Assembly (NCBI RefSeq): GCF_000236705.1
Contig: NC_016599.1
Location: 1,116,001 to 1,180,000, forward strand
Direction of reading: 5' to 3'
Source: Owenweeksia hongkongensis DSM 17368
Lineage (GTDB): Bacteria > Bacteroidota > Bacteroidia > Flavobacteriales > Schleiferiaceae
Length of the DNA: 64,000 bases
Shown: positions 37,343 through 45,186 of the stretch, one piece after another
Numbering within the stretch: the stretch's first letter is position 1
Layout: the number at the start of each line of letters is the position of its first letter
Notes under the pieces: model-generated
The model's database searches: none
What the model was told of the DNA's origin: nothing
The model's input: the letters and a program-made list of their open reading frames with translations, nothing else
Made by a program: the position numbers and the translations under genes

Positions 37343-38485
37343 TTAAAATGCCTCTCCAAAGGTGATGTAATATTTAAAAGTGCCTTGCGGTGAATAGCCC
37401 ACATCTGCTCGAATATTCAGCTTGCGATCCTTACTTATTTTAAAACGGACACCTCCACCAAATACCTGCTTAGTAACTGACCAATCATATTCCGATATGC
37501 CATGCGCTACATTGCCAAACGCGCCAAAGGCTGCTACCCCCCATCGCGACAAAAACATCCATCGGTATTCTGCTTGAAAAATCCAAGCTGTGTTATCCCT
37601 AAAGCGTCCTTTATACAAGCCACGCATCCTTCGCTCACCGCCCAGCTGGGCCATTTGATGAAAAGGCACTTCGCCTGTGTTGAGCTCACCATAAAGATTA
37701 GTGGCTAATATGTGATTTTTATAAAAAGCCCAATAATTCACCACATCCACTGTATATTTTGCAAAAGTATATTCGCTGCCAATAGCTTTAAAGTTCCATA
37801 TGGCTGAAGCCTCAGCATACCATCCTTTGGTTGGATATAGCTGATTATCTCGTGTGTCATAGTTTATGGCCGGTCCTATTCCCGAAGCTCGCCCTCCTTC
37901 CTTTCCTAATATATTGGCGGTATCTAAAATTCCATCTTCTTCTACTTCAAATACATCAAAGCCGTCAAACCAATAGCGAGCACCTACATACAAGCCTGGT
38001 AAGGTTTGCCTCATGGTATTTATCCTGACTCTTGGCAGCAAAAAGCTAAAATCCTCCTCGTCATCGAGGGTATTATACGGGCCGTTTCCGTAATATTTAT
38101 AAATGTATTTGTAGTAACCTAGTTCGCCATAGGATAGCCAGTCATCATCTGACCAAAATATGCGGTATGATAAAAAAGAAAGAAGCTGATTTTCTAAAGT
38201 ATAGGAAACCCCAACTTGGGATTGGCTCAAAGTGCTCTTGTCACCTTTAAACTGAAATGTGGAAAAGGCACCGGCCCCAAAGGCTAAACTTGTTTCGGGT
38301 GAGTAAAACCCTACCGGAAGGACATTGATGGAAAAAAGATCTTCATCAGCGGTATCCGTTTCAGGCTTTTGTTGAGCAAATAAAAAATTTGCGCAAAGCA
38401 ACAGTGAGGTCACTAAGTACGAATGTTTAAAAATGCTCAATCTATTGTTTTTGTAAGAAAATGGTAATCCTCCTTCATGCTTCAA
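37343..38485 (-). CDS. surface-antigen (Omp85 C-terminal type) outer-membrane protein, paralogue of 25371-26504
   Basis: Up to 380 residues. The frame has no ATG near its start: TTG at 38485 or TTG at 38440, which would begin just before the signal peptide (SYLVTSLLLCANFLFAQQ); the latter gives 365 residues. The mature part is a barrel with SPETSLAFGAGAF, YDTRDNQLYPTKGWYAEA, LGGERRMRGLYKGRFRDN and the C-terminal YYITFGEAF. It is POTRA-less like its paralogue. The gene lies 26 bp upstream of apbE in the same direction. Confidence 0.8.
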   Translation of the reverse strand: MKHEGGLPFSYKNNRLSIFKHSYLVTSLLLCANFLFAQQKPETDTADEDLFSINVLPVGFYSPETSLAFGAGAFSTFQFKGDKSTLSQSQVGVSYTLENQLLSFLSYRIFWSDDDWLSYGELGYYKYIYKYYGNGPYNTLDDEEDFSFLLPRVRINTMRQTLPGLYVGARYWFDGFDVFEVEEDGILDTANILGKEGGRASGIGPAINYDTRDNQLYPTKGWYAEASAIWNFKAIGSEYTFAKYTVDVVNYWAFYKNHILATNLYGELNTGEVPFHQMAQLGGERRMRGLYKGRFRDNTAWIFQAEYRWMFLSRWGVAAFGAFGNVAHGISEYDWSVTKQVFGGGVRFKISKDRKLNIRADVGYSPQGTFKYYITFGEAF

Positions 38486-38562
38486 TCCTTAAGCTAGTTT
38501 AATCAATACTTGATAAATAAAACGTGTGCTGCGATAAACGTAATATATGCAGGTTTGGAATA

Positions 38563-38570
38563 TAGTTTTG
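38563..38570 (+). promoter_or_regulatory. -7 element upstream of ypdA
   Basis: TAGTTTTG matches TAnnTTTG exactly, 38 bp before the ATG at 38609. A -33 TTG at the proper distance is not seen. Confidence 0.35.
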
Positions 38571-38608
38571 ACTTTAAACTTTACATTGTGACATACGAAA
38601 AATTCAAA

Positions 38609-39595
38609 ATGTTAGACGTACTTATAATTGGAGCGGGCCCTATCGGTCTGGCCTGCGGCATAGAAGCAACAAAACACAAACTCAACTACCTTATATTAGA
38701 AAAGGGTGTTTTGGTAAATTCACTGTACCACTACCCTGATAATATGACCTTCTTTTCTACCAGCGAAAAACTGGAAATAGGTGGTGTTCCCTTTGTATCA
38801 AACAACCCGAAACCAAGAAAACATGAAGCTCTTGAATACTACAGGCGAGTGGCCGAAAAATTTCAGCTTAATATCAATTTTTATGAGTCTGTAAAAGGGA
38901 TAGCAAAAGGGGGAGATCATTTTGTAGTAAATACTTCAAAAGGGATTTACAAAACCAAGTCTTTAGTGATAGCCACAGGATTTTACGATTTGCCTAATAA
39001 ACTCAATATCCCAGGAGAAGAGTTATCAAAAGTGAAACATTATTATACCGATCCTCACCCCTACTACAGACAAAAAGTGGTGGTAATTGGTGCCCAAAAT
39101 TCAGCTGTAGATGCCGCACTTGAATGCTGGCGTAAGGGTGCAGAAGTAACAATGATTGTTAGAGGGCCTGAAATTGCTAACCGTGTAAAATACTGGGTTC
39201 GCCCAGATATTGAAAATCGAATAGAAGAAGGCTCTATCAAAGCTCACTTTAATGCAAATGTGACCAAGGTGGAAGAACATTCCCTTACATTTATGAAGGA
39301 CAATAAAGAACATACCATCCCAAATGACTTTGTACTTGCCCTTACAGGCTATCAACCAGGATATGACCTTTTAAAAATGGCTGGGGTGAATATTTCTAAT
39401 GAAAAGACCATGAGACCAAGCTATAATGAAGCCAATATGGAGAGTAACATTAGACAACTTTACTTAGCTGGAGTAGTAGTTGGCGGAATGGAAACTGCTA
39501 AGTGGTTTATCGAAAATTCACGGATTCATGCTGATCTTATTATGAACGACATTATGCAAAAAATCAAAGGTGAAAGCCAGTCAAATTCAAAATAA
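38609..39595 (+). CDS. ypdA: YpdA-type bacillithiol disulfide reductase
   Basis: FAD- and NADPH-dependent reductase that regenerates bacillithiol from its disulfide. 328 residues from ATG 38609, which places the FAD motif IIGAGPIGLACGIEA at the N-terminus; the frame stays open 33 codons further upstream, but that part lacks any domain. Further motifs: MTFFSTSEKLEIGG, the NADPH site VVIGAQNSAVDAALE, and LAGVVVGGMET near the end. Length and motifs are those of the family (about 325). The partner genes bshB1 and ytxJ lie at 48300 and 14670. The gene reads divergently from the surface-antigen protein. Confidence 0.92.
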   Translation: MLDVLIIGAGPIGLACGIEATKHKLNYLILEKGVLVNSLYHYPDNMTFFSTSEKLEIGGVPFVSNNPKPRKHEALEYYRRVAEKFQLNINFYESVKGIAKGGDHFVVNTSKGIYKTKSLVIATGFYDLPNKLNIPGEELSKVKHYYTDPHPYYRQKVVVIGAQNSAVDAALECWRKGAEVTMIVRGPEIANRVKYWVRPDIENRIEEGSIKAHFNANVTKVEEHSLTFMKDNKEHTIPNDFVLALTGYQPGYDLLKMAGVNISNEKTMRPSYNEANMESNIRQLYLAGVVVGGMETAKWFIENSRIHADLIMNDIMQKIKGESQSNSK

Positions 39596-39924
39596 TGTAC
39601 TTCATCGAAATTTTTAAAAACCATCTTATCGCTCAACTACATTTGTCCCAGAATTTAGCAAGATAAGTACTCGTGGAAGGTATTTTAATAGCTCCTTCGA
39701 ACAACTAAAAACAACGCTAACACAGTAAGATGGGATGTTCCGTTGAACTCAACTATTTGTAGAAAAATTATTTATGCATCCCTATTTACTATTTAAAAAA
39801 TAACCAGTTTCTCAACTGGTTAGGTTTGGTTGGAGTGTGAAAAATCCCCGGAACTTGTTTCTGTGGGATTTTTCTTTTTCTCAGAAATCTAGAGCTTAGT
39901 CCTGTAAAGTGTAAAGAGGTTTCC
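39596..39924. other. 329-bp gene-free region with two hairpins
   Basis: No credible open frame. AACCAGT / ACTGGTT forms a small hairpin at 39802-39821. AAAAATCCC / GGGATTTTT forms a larger one at 39840-39873, followed by CTTTTT. The second probably terminates ypdA and perhaps also the convergent gene. The first 200 bp show nothing I can name. Confidence 0.5.
39840..39873. terminator. terminator-like hairpin between ypdA and the App1 gene
   Basis: Nine-bp stem AAAAATCCC / GGGATTTTT around a 16-base loop, T-rich on the right; two convergent genes end on either side. Confidence 0.6.
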
Positions 39925-40992
39925 CTAATTAATAATACCTATACTTTTTGCGTGTTGCTCAGCCTCAATACTCTTTCTAAACTGCAATGCTTCCACACCA
40001 TTATATTCTATTTCTCTCATCACCAAATCTACCTTTTTACGGTTAGAACTCTTTACCCCACGGATATAAACAGCCTTAATACGATCGGGATAATCCTTCA
40101 CAATTGAAAGATAAATGTATGGGTCATGCTGCCCGTTATCACCAAGCAAAACAAACTTTTTATCAGGATGAAAACTTAGAATACGTTCAATTTTCACACG
40201 TTTATGATCGTGATTACTAAAACTTCCCTTTTTGAAAAAGTCGCGCCACTTATCTTTCAATTCCTTAAGTTGAAGCACACCTTTGGGCATCTTATGAAAC
40301 TGCATAAAGTTTATTAAAAAATCATACAGGTTCCATTCGCTACTTGATACATAGAAAAAAGGATTAGTTGCAGGCGTTACTCCTTTACTTAAGCTTGTAT
40401 AAAAAGATACTACTCCTTTAAATGGCTTTCTGGATTCTGCATTTTTAGTTAGTAAAATGTACAACTTACGCCAAAATTTAGTGACATGAGAAACTAAGAA
40501 AGTATCATCTATATCAGAAATTAATCCATACTCAAAATCATCCTCAATTAATACTTCTGGCTCTAAACATACTTGCTCCTGCCCTTCCACCAGTTCATCT
40601 TGAAGCTCAACAAACACCCTATGCCAACCTTTTGGCAATTCATGGTTTTCTATTTCAAACTCAAAAAAACCATCTTCTCTTGTAGAAATATTAAATTTCT
40701 TATCACCTAAAATTAGGTTGACTTGTGCATCAGGGACAGTACGCACTAAAAACATTTTGATAAGTGCAACAAAATTCTTCCAGGCCGTGTTATGCCTTTT
40801 TGGTTTAGTCATTGCCATTCCTCTAAATACGTGACCTTGAAGAATAAATTTATCTCTATTTCCATAACCTCTATAAGCCAAAAGAAATGGATAATCCACA
40901 TAGCGAAAACGGCTTTTAATCCAGCGTTTGAGCCAGTTCCCTTTTATTGGAGCTTGTCGGTAATCCGACCATTCTGGAGGTGATGAAATCAT
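39925..40992 (-). CDS. App1-type phosphatidate phosphatase family protein (DUF2183)
   Basis: 355 residues. Family members carry a HAD-like domain with the DxDxT motif, here ISDIDDTFLVSHV; this chemistry removes phosphate from phosphatidic acid to give diacylglycerol. Other family features: YRGYGNRDKFILQGHVFRG near the N-terminus, VSSSEWNLYDFL, FHPDKKFVLLGDNGQHDPYIY, and RAV-like IKAVYIRGV. No signal peptide. It is transcribed divergently from a diacylglycerol kinase gene 34 bp away, which performs the reverse reaction. Substrate identity is family inference. Confidence 0.85.
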   Translation of the reverse strand: MISSPPEWSDYRQAPIKGNWLKRWIKSRFRYVDYPFLLAYRGYGNRDKFILQGHVFRGMAMTKPKRHNTAWKNFVALIKMFLVRTVPDAQVNLILGDKKFNISTREDGFFEFEIENHELPKGWHRVFVELQDELVEGQEQVCLEPEVLIEDDFEYGLISDIDDTFLVSHVTKFWRKLYILLTKNAESRKPFKGVVSFYTSLSKGVTPATNPFFYVSSSEWNLYDFLINFMQFHKMPKGVLQLKELKDKWRDFFKKGSFSNHDHKRVKIERILSFHPDKKFVLLGDNGQHDPYIYLSIVKDYPDRIKAVYIRGVKSSNRKKVDLVMREIEYNGVEALQFRKSIEAEQHAKSIGIIN

Positions 40993-40993
40993 C

Positions 40994-41001
40994 TAAATTT
41001 G
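40994..41001 (+). promoter_or_regulatory. -7 element of the diacylglycerol kinase gene
   Basis: TAAATTTG, an exact TAnnTTTG match, 25 bp before the ATG at 41027 in the divergent spacer. A -33 TTG is not obvious. Confidence 0.4.
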
Positions 41002-41026
41002 TAAAACTCTTTTTATTAATAAACCT

Positions 41027-41911
41027 ATGAGCGGCCTAACACTCTTTGTTGTAAACCCAATATCCGGGGATAATGATAAGTCTTCTATTACTAAAACAAT
41101 CAAAAGCTGGAGTCAAAGTTCAGGCGAAAGCATAGAAATTTGGGAAACCTCGGGCAAAAATGATAAAGAAAATCTAGAACAAAAGATAAAAGAAATTGCA
41201 CCTGCCAAAGTAGTTGCAGTAGGCGGTGACGGCACCGTTTTACTGTGTGCTTCCATTTTGATGAATTCCAAAGTTCCGCTTGGGATCCTCCCCATGGGAT
41301 CTGCTAATGGCATGAGTGCTGAGTTGCATATTCCTCAGAATATAAAGGATGCCCTTGATGTGGTGCATCGAGGTTATAGCAGAAAATCCGATATGCTGCT
41401 TTTTAACGATAAAGATTTAGGAATGCACATTAGTGATATCGGCTTAAATGCAGGATTAGTGAAGCAGTTTGAAGAAGGGCCCCGTAGAGGTTTTTTAGGT
41501 TATGCAAAAGGGATTGTTGGTGAACTATCTGATCTTAATCCATTTAAAATAAAAATTGAAACCGACACAGATACCAGGGAAACCAAAGGATACATGGTTG
41601 CTTTTGGAAATGCCAAACGATATGGCACGGGTGCATTATTAAATAATGTAGGTAAAATCAATGATGGCTTGCTCGAGCTTTCTATTCTTAATTACTTCGA
41701 TATTACCGCCATTGCAGGCCACTTCTTTGATATCATAAATGATGAATCGGAGCACATGAAAACCATTCAGTGCAAAAAGGCCACTATATATACAGATCGA
41801 AAAGTACCTTTTCAAATTGATGGTGAGCTACAGCCTGATACAAATCAGGTGAAAGTTGAAGTTTTGCCTGATTGTATAAGTTTTGTCGTTCCCCAATCAA
41901 GAGTCCTTTAA
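41027..41911 (+). CDS. diacylglycerol kinase family lipid kinase (DagK/YegS type)
   Basis: 294 residues. ATP-dependent phosphorylation of diacylglycerol or related lipids. Motifs: VVNPISGDNDKS at the N-terminus, VAVGGDGTVLLCA (nucleotide site), GILPMGSANGMSAEL, GLNAGLVKQFEEGPRRG and the C-terminal QIDGELQ. The bacterial catalytic Asp/Glu region is present in the DGLLELSIL segment. Paired with an App1-type phosphatase on the other strand, it suggests a local control of phosphatidate/diacylglycerol balance. Confidence 0.9.
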   Translation: MSGLTLFVVNPISGDNDKSSITKTIKSWSQSSGESIEIWETSGKNDKENLEQKIKEIAPAKVVAVGGDGTVLLCASILMNSKVPLGILPMGSANGMSAELHIPQNIKDALDVVHRGYSRKSDMLLFNDKDLGMHISDIGLNAGLVKQFEEGPRRGFLGYAKGIVGELSDLNPFKIKIETDTDTRETKGYMVAFGNAKRYGTGALLNNVGKINDGLLELSILNYFDITAIAGHFFDIINDESEHMKTIQCKKATIYTDRKVPFQIDGELQPDTNQVKVEVLPDCISFVVPQSRVL

Positions 41912-42038
41912 AACACTTTGACAGATTTATACTACACCACTAAAAAGCAGAAGCGCATTGCTATGTCTGAATAATAAATTGATTATTTGTAAATTTGTTG
42001 GCTGTTCTAAGAATTTTCTGATAAAGCACACCCTATTT

Positions 42039-42323
42039 ATGAATGTTATTGACAATACTGAAATGCGCCACTTTGAGGTGGTAGAAGGAGATAGATTGGC
42101 AACCATCGAATACCAAATTCAAGAAAAGAAGTATTTTTTAACTCGCGTAGAATTCCCACCTAAATTTGAAGAGTCTGGCAAAGGCGAAGAAATGCTGAAA
42201 CTCACATTGGATATGATTGAGGAAACTGGCATGCGTGTGGTTCCTATGACCAAATTCGTGAAACAATATTTTAAGAATCACCGCGAGCGCAAGCATATGC
42301 TTCCCGTAGGTATTCATCTATAA
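42039..42323 (+). CDS. YjdJ-type small GNAT N-acetyltransferase
   Basis: 94 residues from ATG 42039; the longer frame from 41958 adds a Cys/Lys-rich stretch without family match. The small COG2388 GNAT pattern is visible: RHFEVVEGDRLATIEYQI, FLTRVEFPPKFEESGKGEEML (acetyl-CoA loop), and ETGMRVVPMTKFVKQYF. Family members are about 95 residues. The substrate is unknown. Its terminator overlaps the 3' end of the convergent DAHP synthase gene. Confidence 0.8.
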   Translation: MNVIDNTEMRHFEVVEGDRLATIEYQIQEKKYFLTRVEFPPKFEESGKGEEMLKLTLDMIEETGMRVVPMTKFVKQYFKNHRERKHMLPVGIHL

Positions 42324-42347
42324 TTGACTTGATTTTTTTTTGAGATT

Positions 42348-42371
42348 GCTGCCGGCCTACTTGGCCGCAGC
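42348..42371 (+). terminator. terminator of the GNAT gene, inside the 3' end of the DAHP synthase gene
   Basis: GCTGC-C-GGCC / GGCC-GCAGC stem with a single bulge and loop TACTT, followed by TTTTG. The right arm codes for the last residues (AAAK) of the opposite gene. Confidence 0.6.
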
Positions 42372-43481
42372 TTTTGTATTCATCACTTCCGTTTGTTGAC
42401 GGATTGATTCATCATGGATTTGCATGTAAAGCCCTTTTACAAAAGTAGGACTCAATTCCAGATTTACAGCATCTTCAAGTGACCTTCTCAAAATTGCCTC
42501 CCAGCGGCTTGGCTGAAAGATTGTAACGTTATTCTCTTTCTTATACACGCCTATTTCGCGCACCAAATTCATTCTATTTGAAAATTGATTGAGAACATTT
42601 CTATCTATCTCATCAATCTTTTGACGTAGGGCCTCCATCATATTTTCAAACTCAGGATTATCTGCCGTTGGAGAACGCAGAATAAGACCATCAATGAGCT
42701 TCTTTAAACTCGAAGGAGTTATTTGTTGCTTAGCATCGCTTAATGCTTTTTCCGGTGTAATGTGTGTTTCCACCATCAAGCCTTGCATATTTAGATCCAT
42801 GGCTTTTTGAGCCACTGATGGAATAAGCTGAGGTTTGCCACTGATGTGACTCACATCACAAATCATAGGCAGATTGGTATACTGCCCCATCATTTCCAGT
42901 GGCATTTCCCATCTCGGCAAGTTGCGGTAAGGTTCACTATTGTGAAAATGAAAACCGCGGTGGATGGCACCTAATTTTTTAACACCAGCCTGATTTATTC
43001 GTTCCAAAGCACCCATCCAAAGTTGGATATCAGGAACTATCGGGTTTTTTATAAAAACGGTGATATCCACACCTTGTAAAGCATCGGCTATGGCCTGAAC
43101 AGAAAACGGGTTTACCGTAGTTCTTGCCCCCACCCAAAGCACGTCTACTCCTGCCTTTAGGCAAGCTTCCACATGATGAGCATCGGCAACCTCAGTAGAT
43201 ATTTTTAAGCCGGTTTCTTGCTTTACTGATTTAAGCCAATCTAAACCTTGCTCACCTGCACCTTCAAAATTATTGGGGCGAGTACGTGGTTTCCAAATAC
43301 CTGCACGATAAGTTGCATTGGGATATTCAGCGGCAATTTGCTTTGCCGTTTCCATCGTTTGTTCTGGAGACTCAGCACTACACGGACCAAAAATATAATA
43401 CGGCTTTTGATCCTTGTTTAGCCATTCCTCTTTGGGCAATATATCCAGATGGTTTTGCATAGTATTGAAATGATGACTCAT
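42357..43481 (-). CDS. bifunctional DAHP synthase / chorismate mutase
   Basis: 374 residues. N-terminal domain: type I KDPG-like DAHP synthase condensing phosphoenolpyruvate and erythrose-4-phosphate (YIFGPCSAES, GIWKPRTRPNNFEG, ICDVSHISGKPQLI, MVETHITPEKALSDAKQQ). The C-terminal 90 residues form a chorismate mutase type II domain (LRQKIDEIDRNVLNQFSNRM, REIGVYKKENNVTIFQPSRWE). This order, synthase first and mutase last, is usual for Bacteroidota. The mutase may provide feedback control by prephenate or chorismate as in relatives. No other aro gene is adjacent. Confidence 0.94.
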   Translation of the reverse strand: MSHHFNTMQNHLDILPKEEWLNKDQKPYYIFGPCSAESPEQTMETAKQIAAEYPNATYRAGIWKPRTRPNNFEGAGEQGLDWLKSVKQETGLKISTEVADAHHVEACLKAGVDVLWVGARTTVNPFSVQAIADALQGVDITVFIKNPIVPDIQLWMGALERINQAGVKKLGAIHRGFHFHNSEPYRNLPRWEMPLEMMGQYTNLPMICDVSHISGKPQLIPSVAQKAMDLNMQGLMVETHITPEKALSDAKQQITPSSLKKLIDGLILRSPTADNPEFENMMEALRQKIDEIDRNVLNQFSNRMNLVREIGVYKKENNVTIFQPSRWEAILRRSLEDAVNLELSPTFVKGLYMQIHDESIRQQTEVMNTKAAAK

Positions 43482-43579
43482 TGCTGAATCTCAAAGATGA
43501 GTGAAAATTATTAGCCTAATAAACTTGAGGCTATATTATTCTTCAATTACTAATTATGGATAACCAATAAAGGGAAATA

Positions 43580-44335
43580 TCAGCGGCCTTCTTCATTGAA
43601 GAAACCTGTAGCCATATTGGTCACTTTTACAATAATGTAATAAGCGATGGCAGCAATTAAGGCATTGAGCCAAAACCCTTGAATAAGGGCAAATTCTCCG
43701 GTCTCAATATAATTTCCGATAAGAACAAAGGCATAAAAAGTAACAAATACCCAAAGGATTCCTGCTTTCTCTTTATACAATACCTTCTTAATACTAAAAG
43801 GTAGTTTAGGGCTTTTCCAGTTTTTAAAACTTGGAATAAATGCAGGTGCCGTTTCAGCCCAATCGGTATAAACCGCTCCAAATTTCTTTCTCAAAAATTG
43901 CTCTTCGGCATACATAATGCGCTCATAATATACCCAGTACAAAAAGGTAAAAGCCATACAAAACCAAAAATCTTGTGTAAGCATGCCAATACCTAACCAC
44001 ATAAAAAAGTTACCTACATAAAGTGGGTGCCTTACGGCAGAATAAATTCCCGTAGTGTTTACTTCATCCGCTACCTGACCTTCAGAAGTATTACGGCCAG
44101 AGGTATTTTTGGGTGTGTGACCCACAGTATACATTCTAATAAGAAGTCCAAAAATGCAAACTCCAAAACAGATAAAATAGTAGTTTTCTTCCCATCCCAT
44201 TTCAGAAAGAGGAGTGCCTCCGTACTTATTGAAAATAAACACGGCTAAGCCAAAAACTAAAATAATCAAAGGAAGTACGCCTCTGTATCTGAATAGAAAG
44301 TTACCCTGAACTTCCATTTCTTCCTGTAATGCCAT
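43580..44335 (-). CDS. isoprenylcysteine carboxyl methyltransferase-family membrane methyltransferase
   Basis: 251 residues, about six membrane helices. The ICMT/PEMT signature is in SAVRHPLYVGNFFMWLG and the cofactor-binding ERIMYAEEQFLRKKFG..YTDW. Family members methylate lipids or prenyl-cysteine with SAM; a lipid A phosphate methyltransferase from Leptospira belongs to the same fold, so a role in envelope lipid methylation is possible. Substrate unproven. Confidence 0.8.
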   Translation of the reverse strand: MALQEEMEVQGNFLFRYRGVLPLIILVFGLAVFIFNKYGGTPLSEMGWEENYYFICFGVCIFGLLIRMYTVGHTPKNTSGRNTSEGQVADEVNTTGIYSAVRHPLYVGNFFMWLGIGMLTQDFWFCMAFTFLYWVYYERIMYAEEQFLRKKFGAVYTDWAETAPAFIPSFKNWKSPKLPFSIKKVLYKEKAGILWVFVTFYAFVLIGNYIETGEFALIQGFWLNALIAAIAYYIIVKVTNMATGFFNEEGR

Positions 44336-44454
44336 AGGAAATGCTGTAATTATTAAAGTGGGCGAAGATATAAACTATTTGTGTAGCGATATGACCAATT
44401 GCCAAGCCGATTCCTTAATTTGTGAACCACACCATTTGAAGATAAGTTTTACCC

Positions 44455-45186
44455 ATGTTTTACGACTACATACAATCACCCACTGGCACCTTAAAGGTAG
44501 AAGCCAATGAAAGTAAAATCACCTCTATTGAGTTTCTATTTGAAAAGCCAAACCAAGAGACAAACCCAAATTATCTTACCGATGAGGCTACTTTTCAACT
44601 CAAGCAATATTTTAATAATCATTTAAAGAAATTTGATTTACCTCTCAATCAAATAGGCACTCCATTTCAGTTGGAAGTTTGGAAAACTTTGGAAGAAATT
44701 CCTTTTGGGCATACCTGGAGCTATGGACAGCTAGCTTTCGCCTTGGGTGACAAAAAAAAGGTGAGAGCAGTGGGTGCAGCTAATGGTAAAAACCCTTTTG
44801 CCATAGTGGTGCCCTGCCACAGGGTTATTGGCCAATCTGGTGAATTGGTAGGATATGCTGGAGGCATCAAAAGAAAGCAATGGCTCCTTAGGTTTGAGCG
44901 CAGCCTTATCAGCGGGCAAACTGAGCTCTTCTATAAAAAAAAGCCGCCAGAAAAACTCCTGACGGCCTCAATAAATTTCAATTTCACTTATATACTTTCC
45001 GGAAGACTAACTTTTCTTCCTGCATTTTCTTTTTCCAGCCATTTCATCAATGGAGCAAAATATTCCAAAATAGCTTTGGCACTAATTTCTTCACCTAAGT
45101 TATCTTCGAGATTGATTCTCCAATCTTGGGTTGCTCCAGGAGCCATTAATGAATTTAAAAACGCCCCTGTTTCCTTACTACCATAA
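44455..45186 (+). CDS. ogt: O6-methylguanine-DNA methyltransferase with extended C-terminus
   Basis: Suicide repair protein removing alkyl groups from O6-guanine. The first 155 residues are complete: FQLEVWKTLEEIPFGHTWSYGQLA, NGKNPFAIVVPCHRVIG with the acceptor Cys, and GELVGYAGGIKRKQWLLRFE. Family proteins normally stop soon after. Here the frame runs on for about 85 residues without family match, reading through the minus-strand terminator at 44943-44966 and 199 bp into the convergent M2 peptidase gene. The natural stop was probably lost by an indel around 44895-44942; TGA and TAA lie there in other frames. Confidence 0.85.
   Translation: MFYDYIQSPTGTLKVEANESKITSIEFLFEKPNQETNPNYLTDEATFQLKQYFNNHLKKFDLPLNQIGTPFQLEVWKTLEEIPFGHTWSYGQLAFALGDKKKVRAVGAANGKNPFAIVVPCHRVIGQSGELVGYAGGIKRKQWLLRFERSLISGQTELFYKKKPPEKLLTASINFNFTYILSGRLTFLPAFSFSSHFINGAKYSKIALALISSPKLSSRLILQSWVAPGAINEFKNAPVSLLP
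44943..44966 (-). terminator. terminator of the M2 peptidase gene, inside the ogt frame
   Basis: GCCG-C-CAG / CTG-A-CGGC stem with an 8-base loop; on the minus strand followed by eight T (plus-strand A run 44935-44942). Confidence 0.75.
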
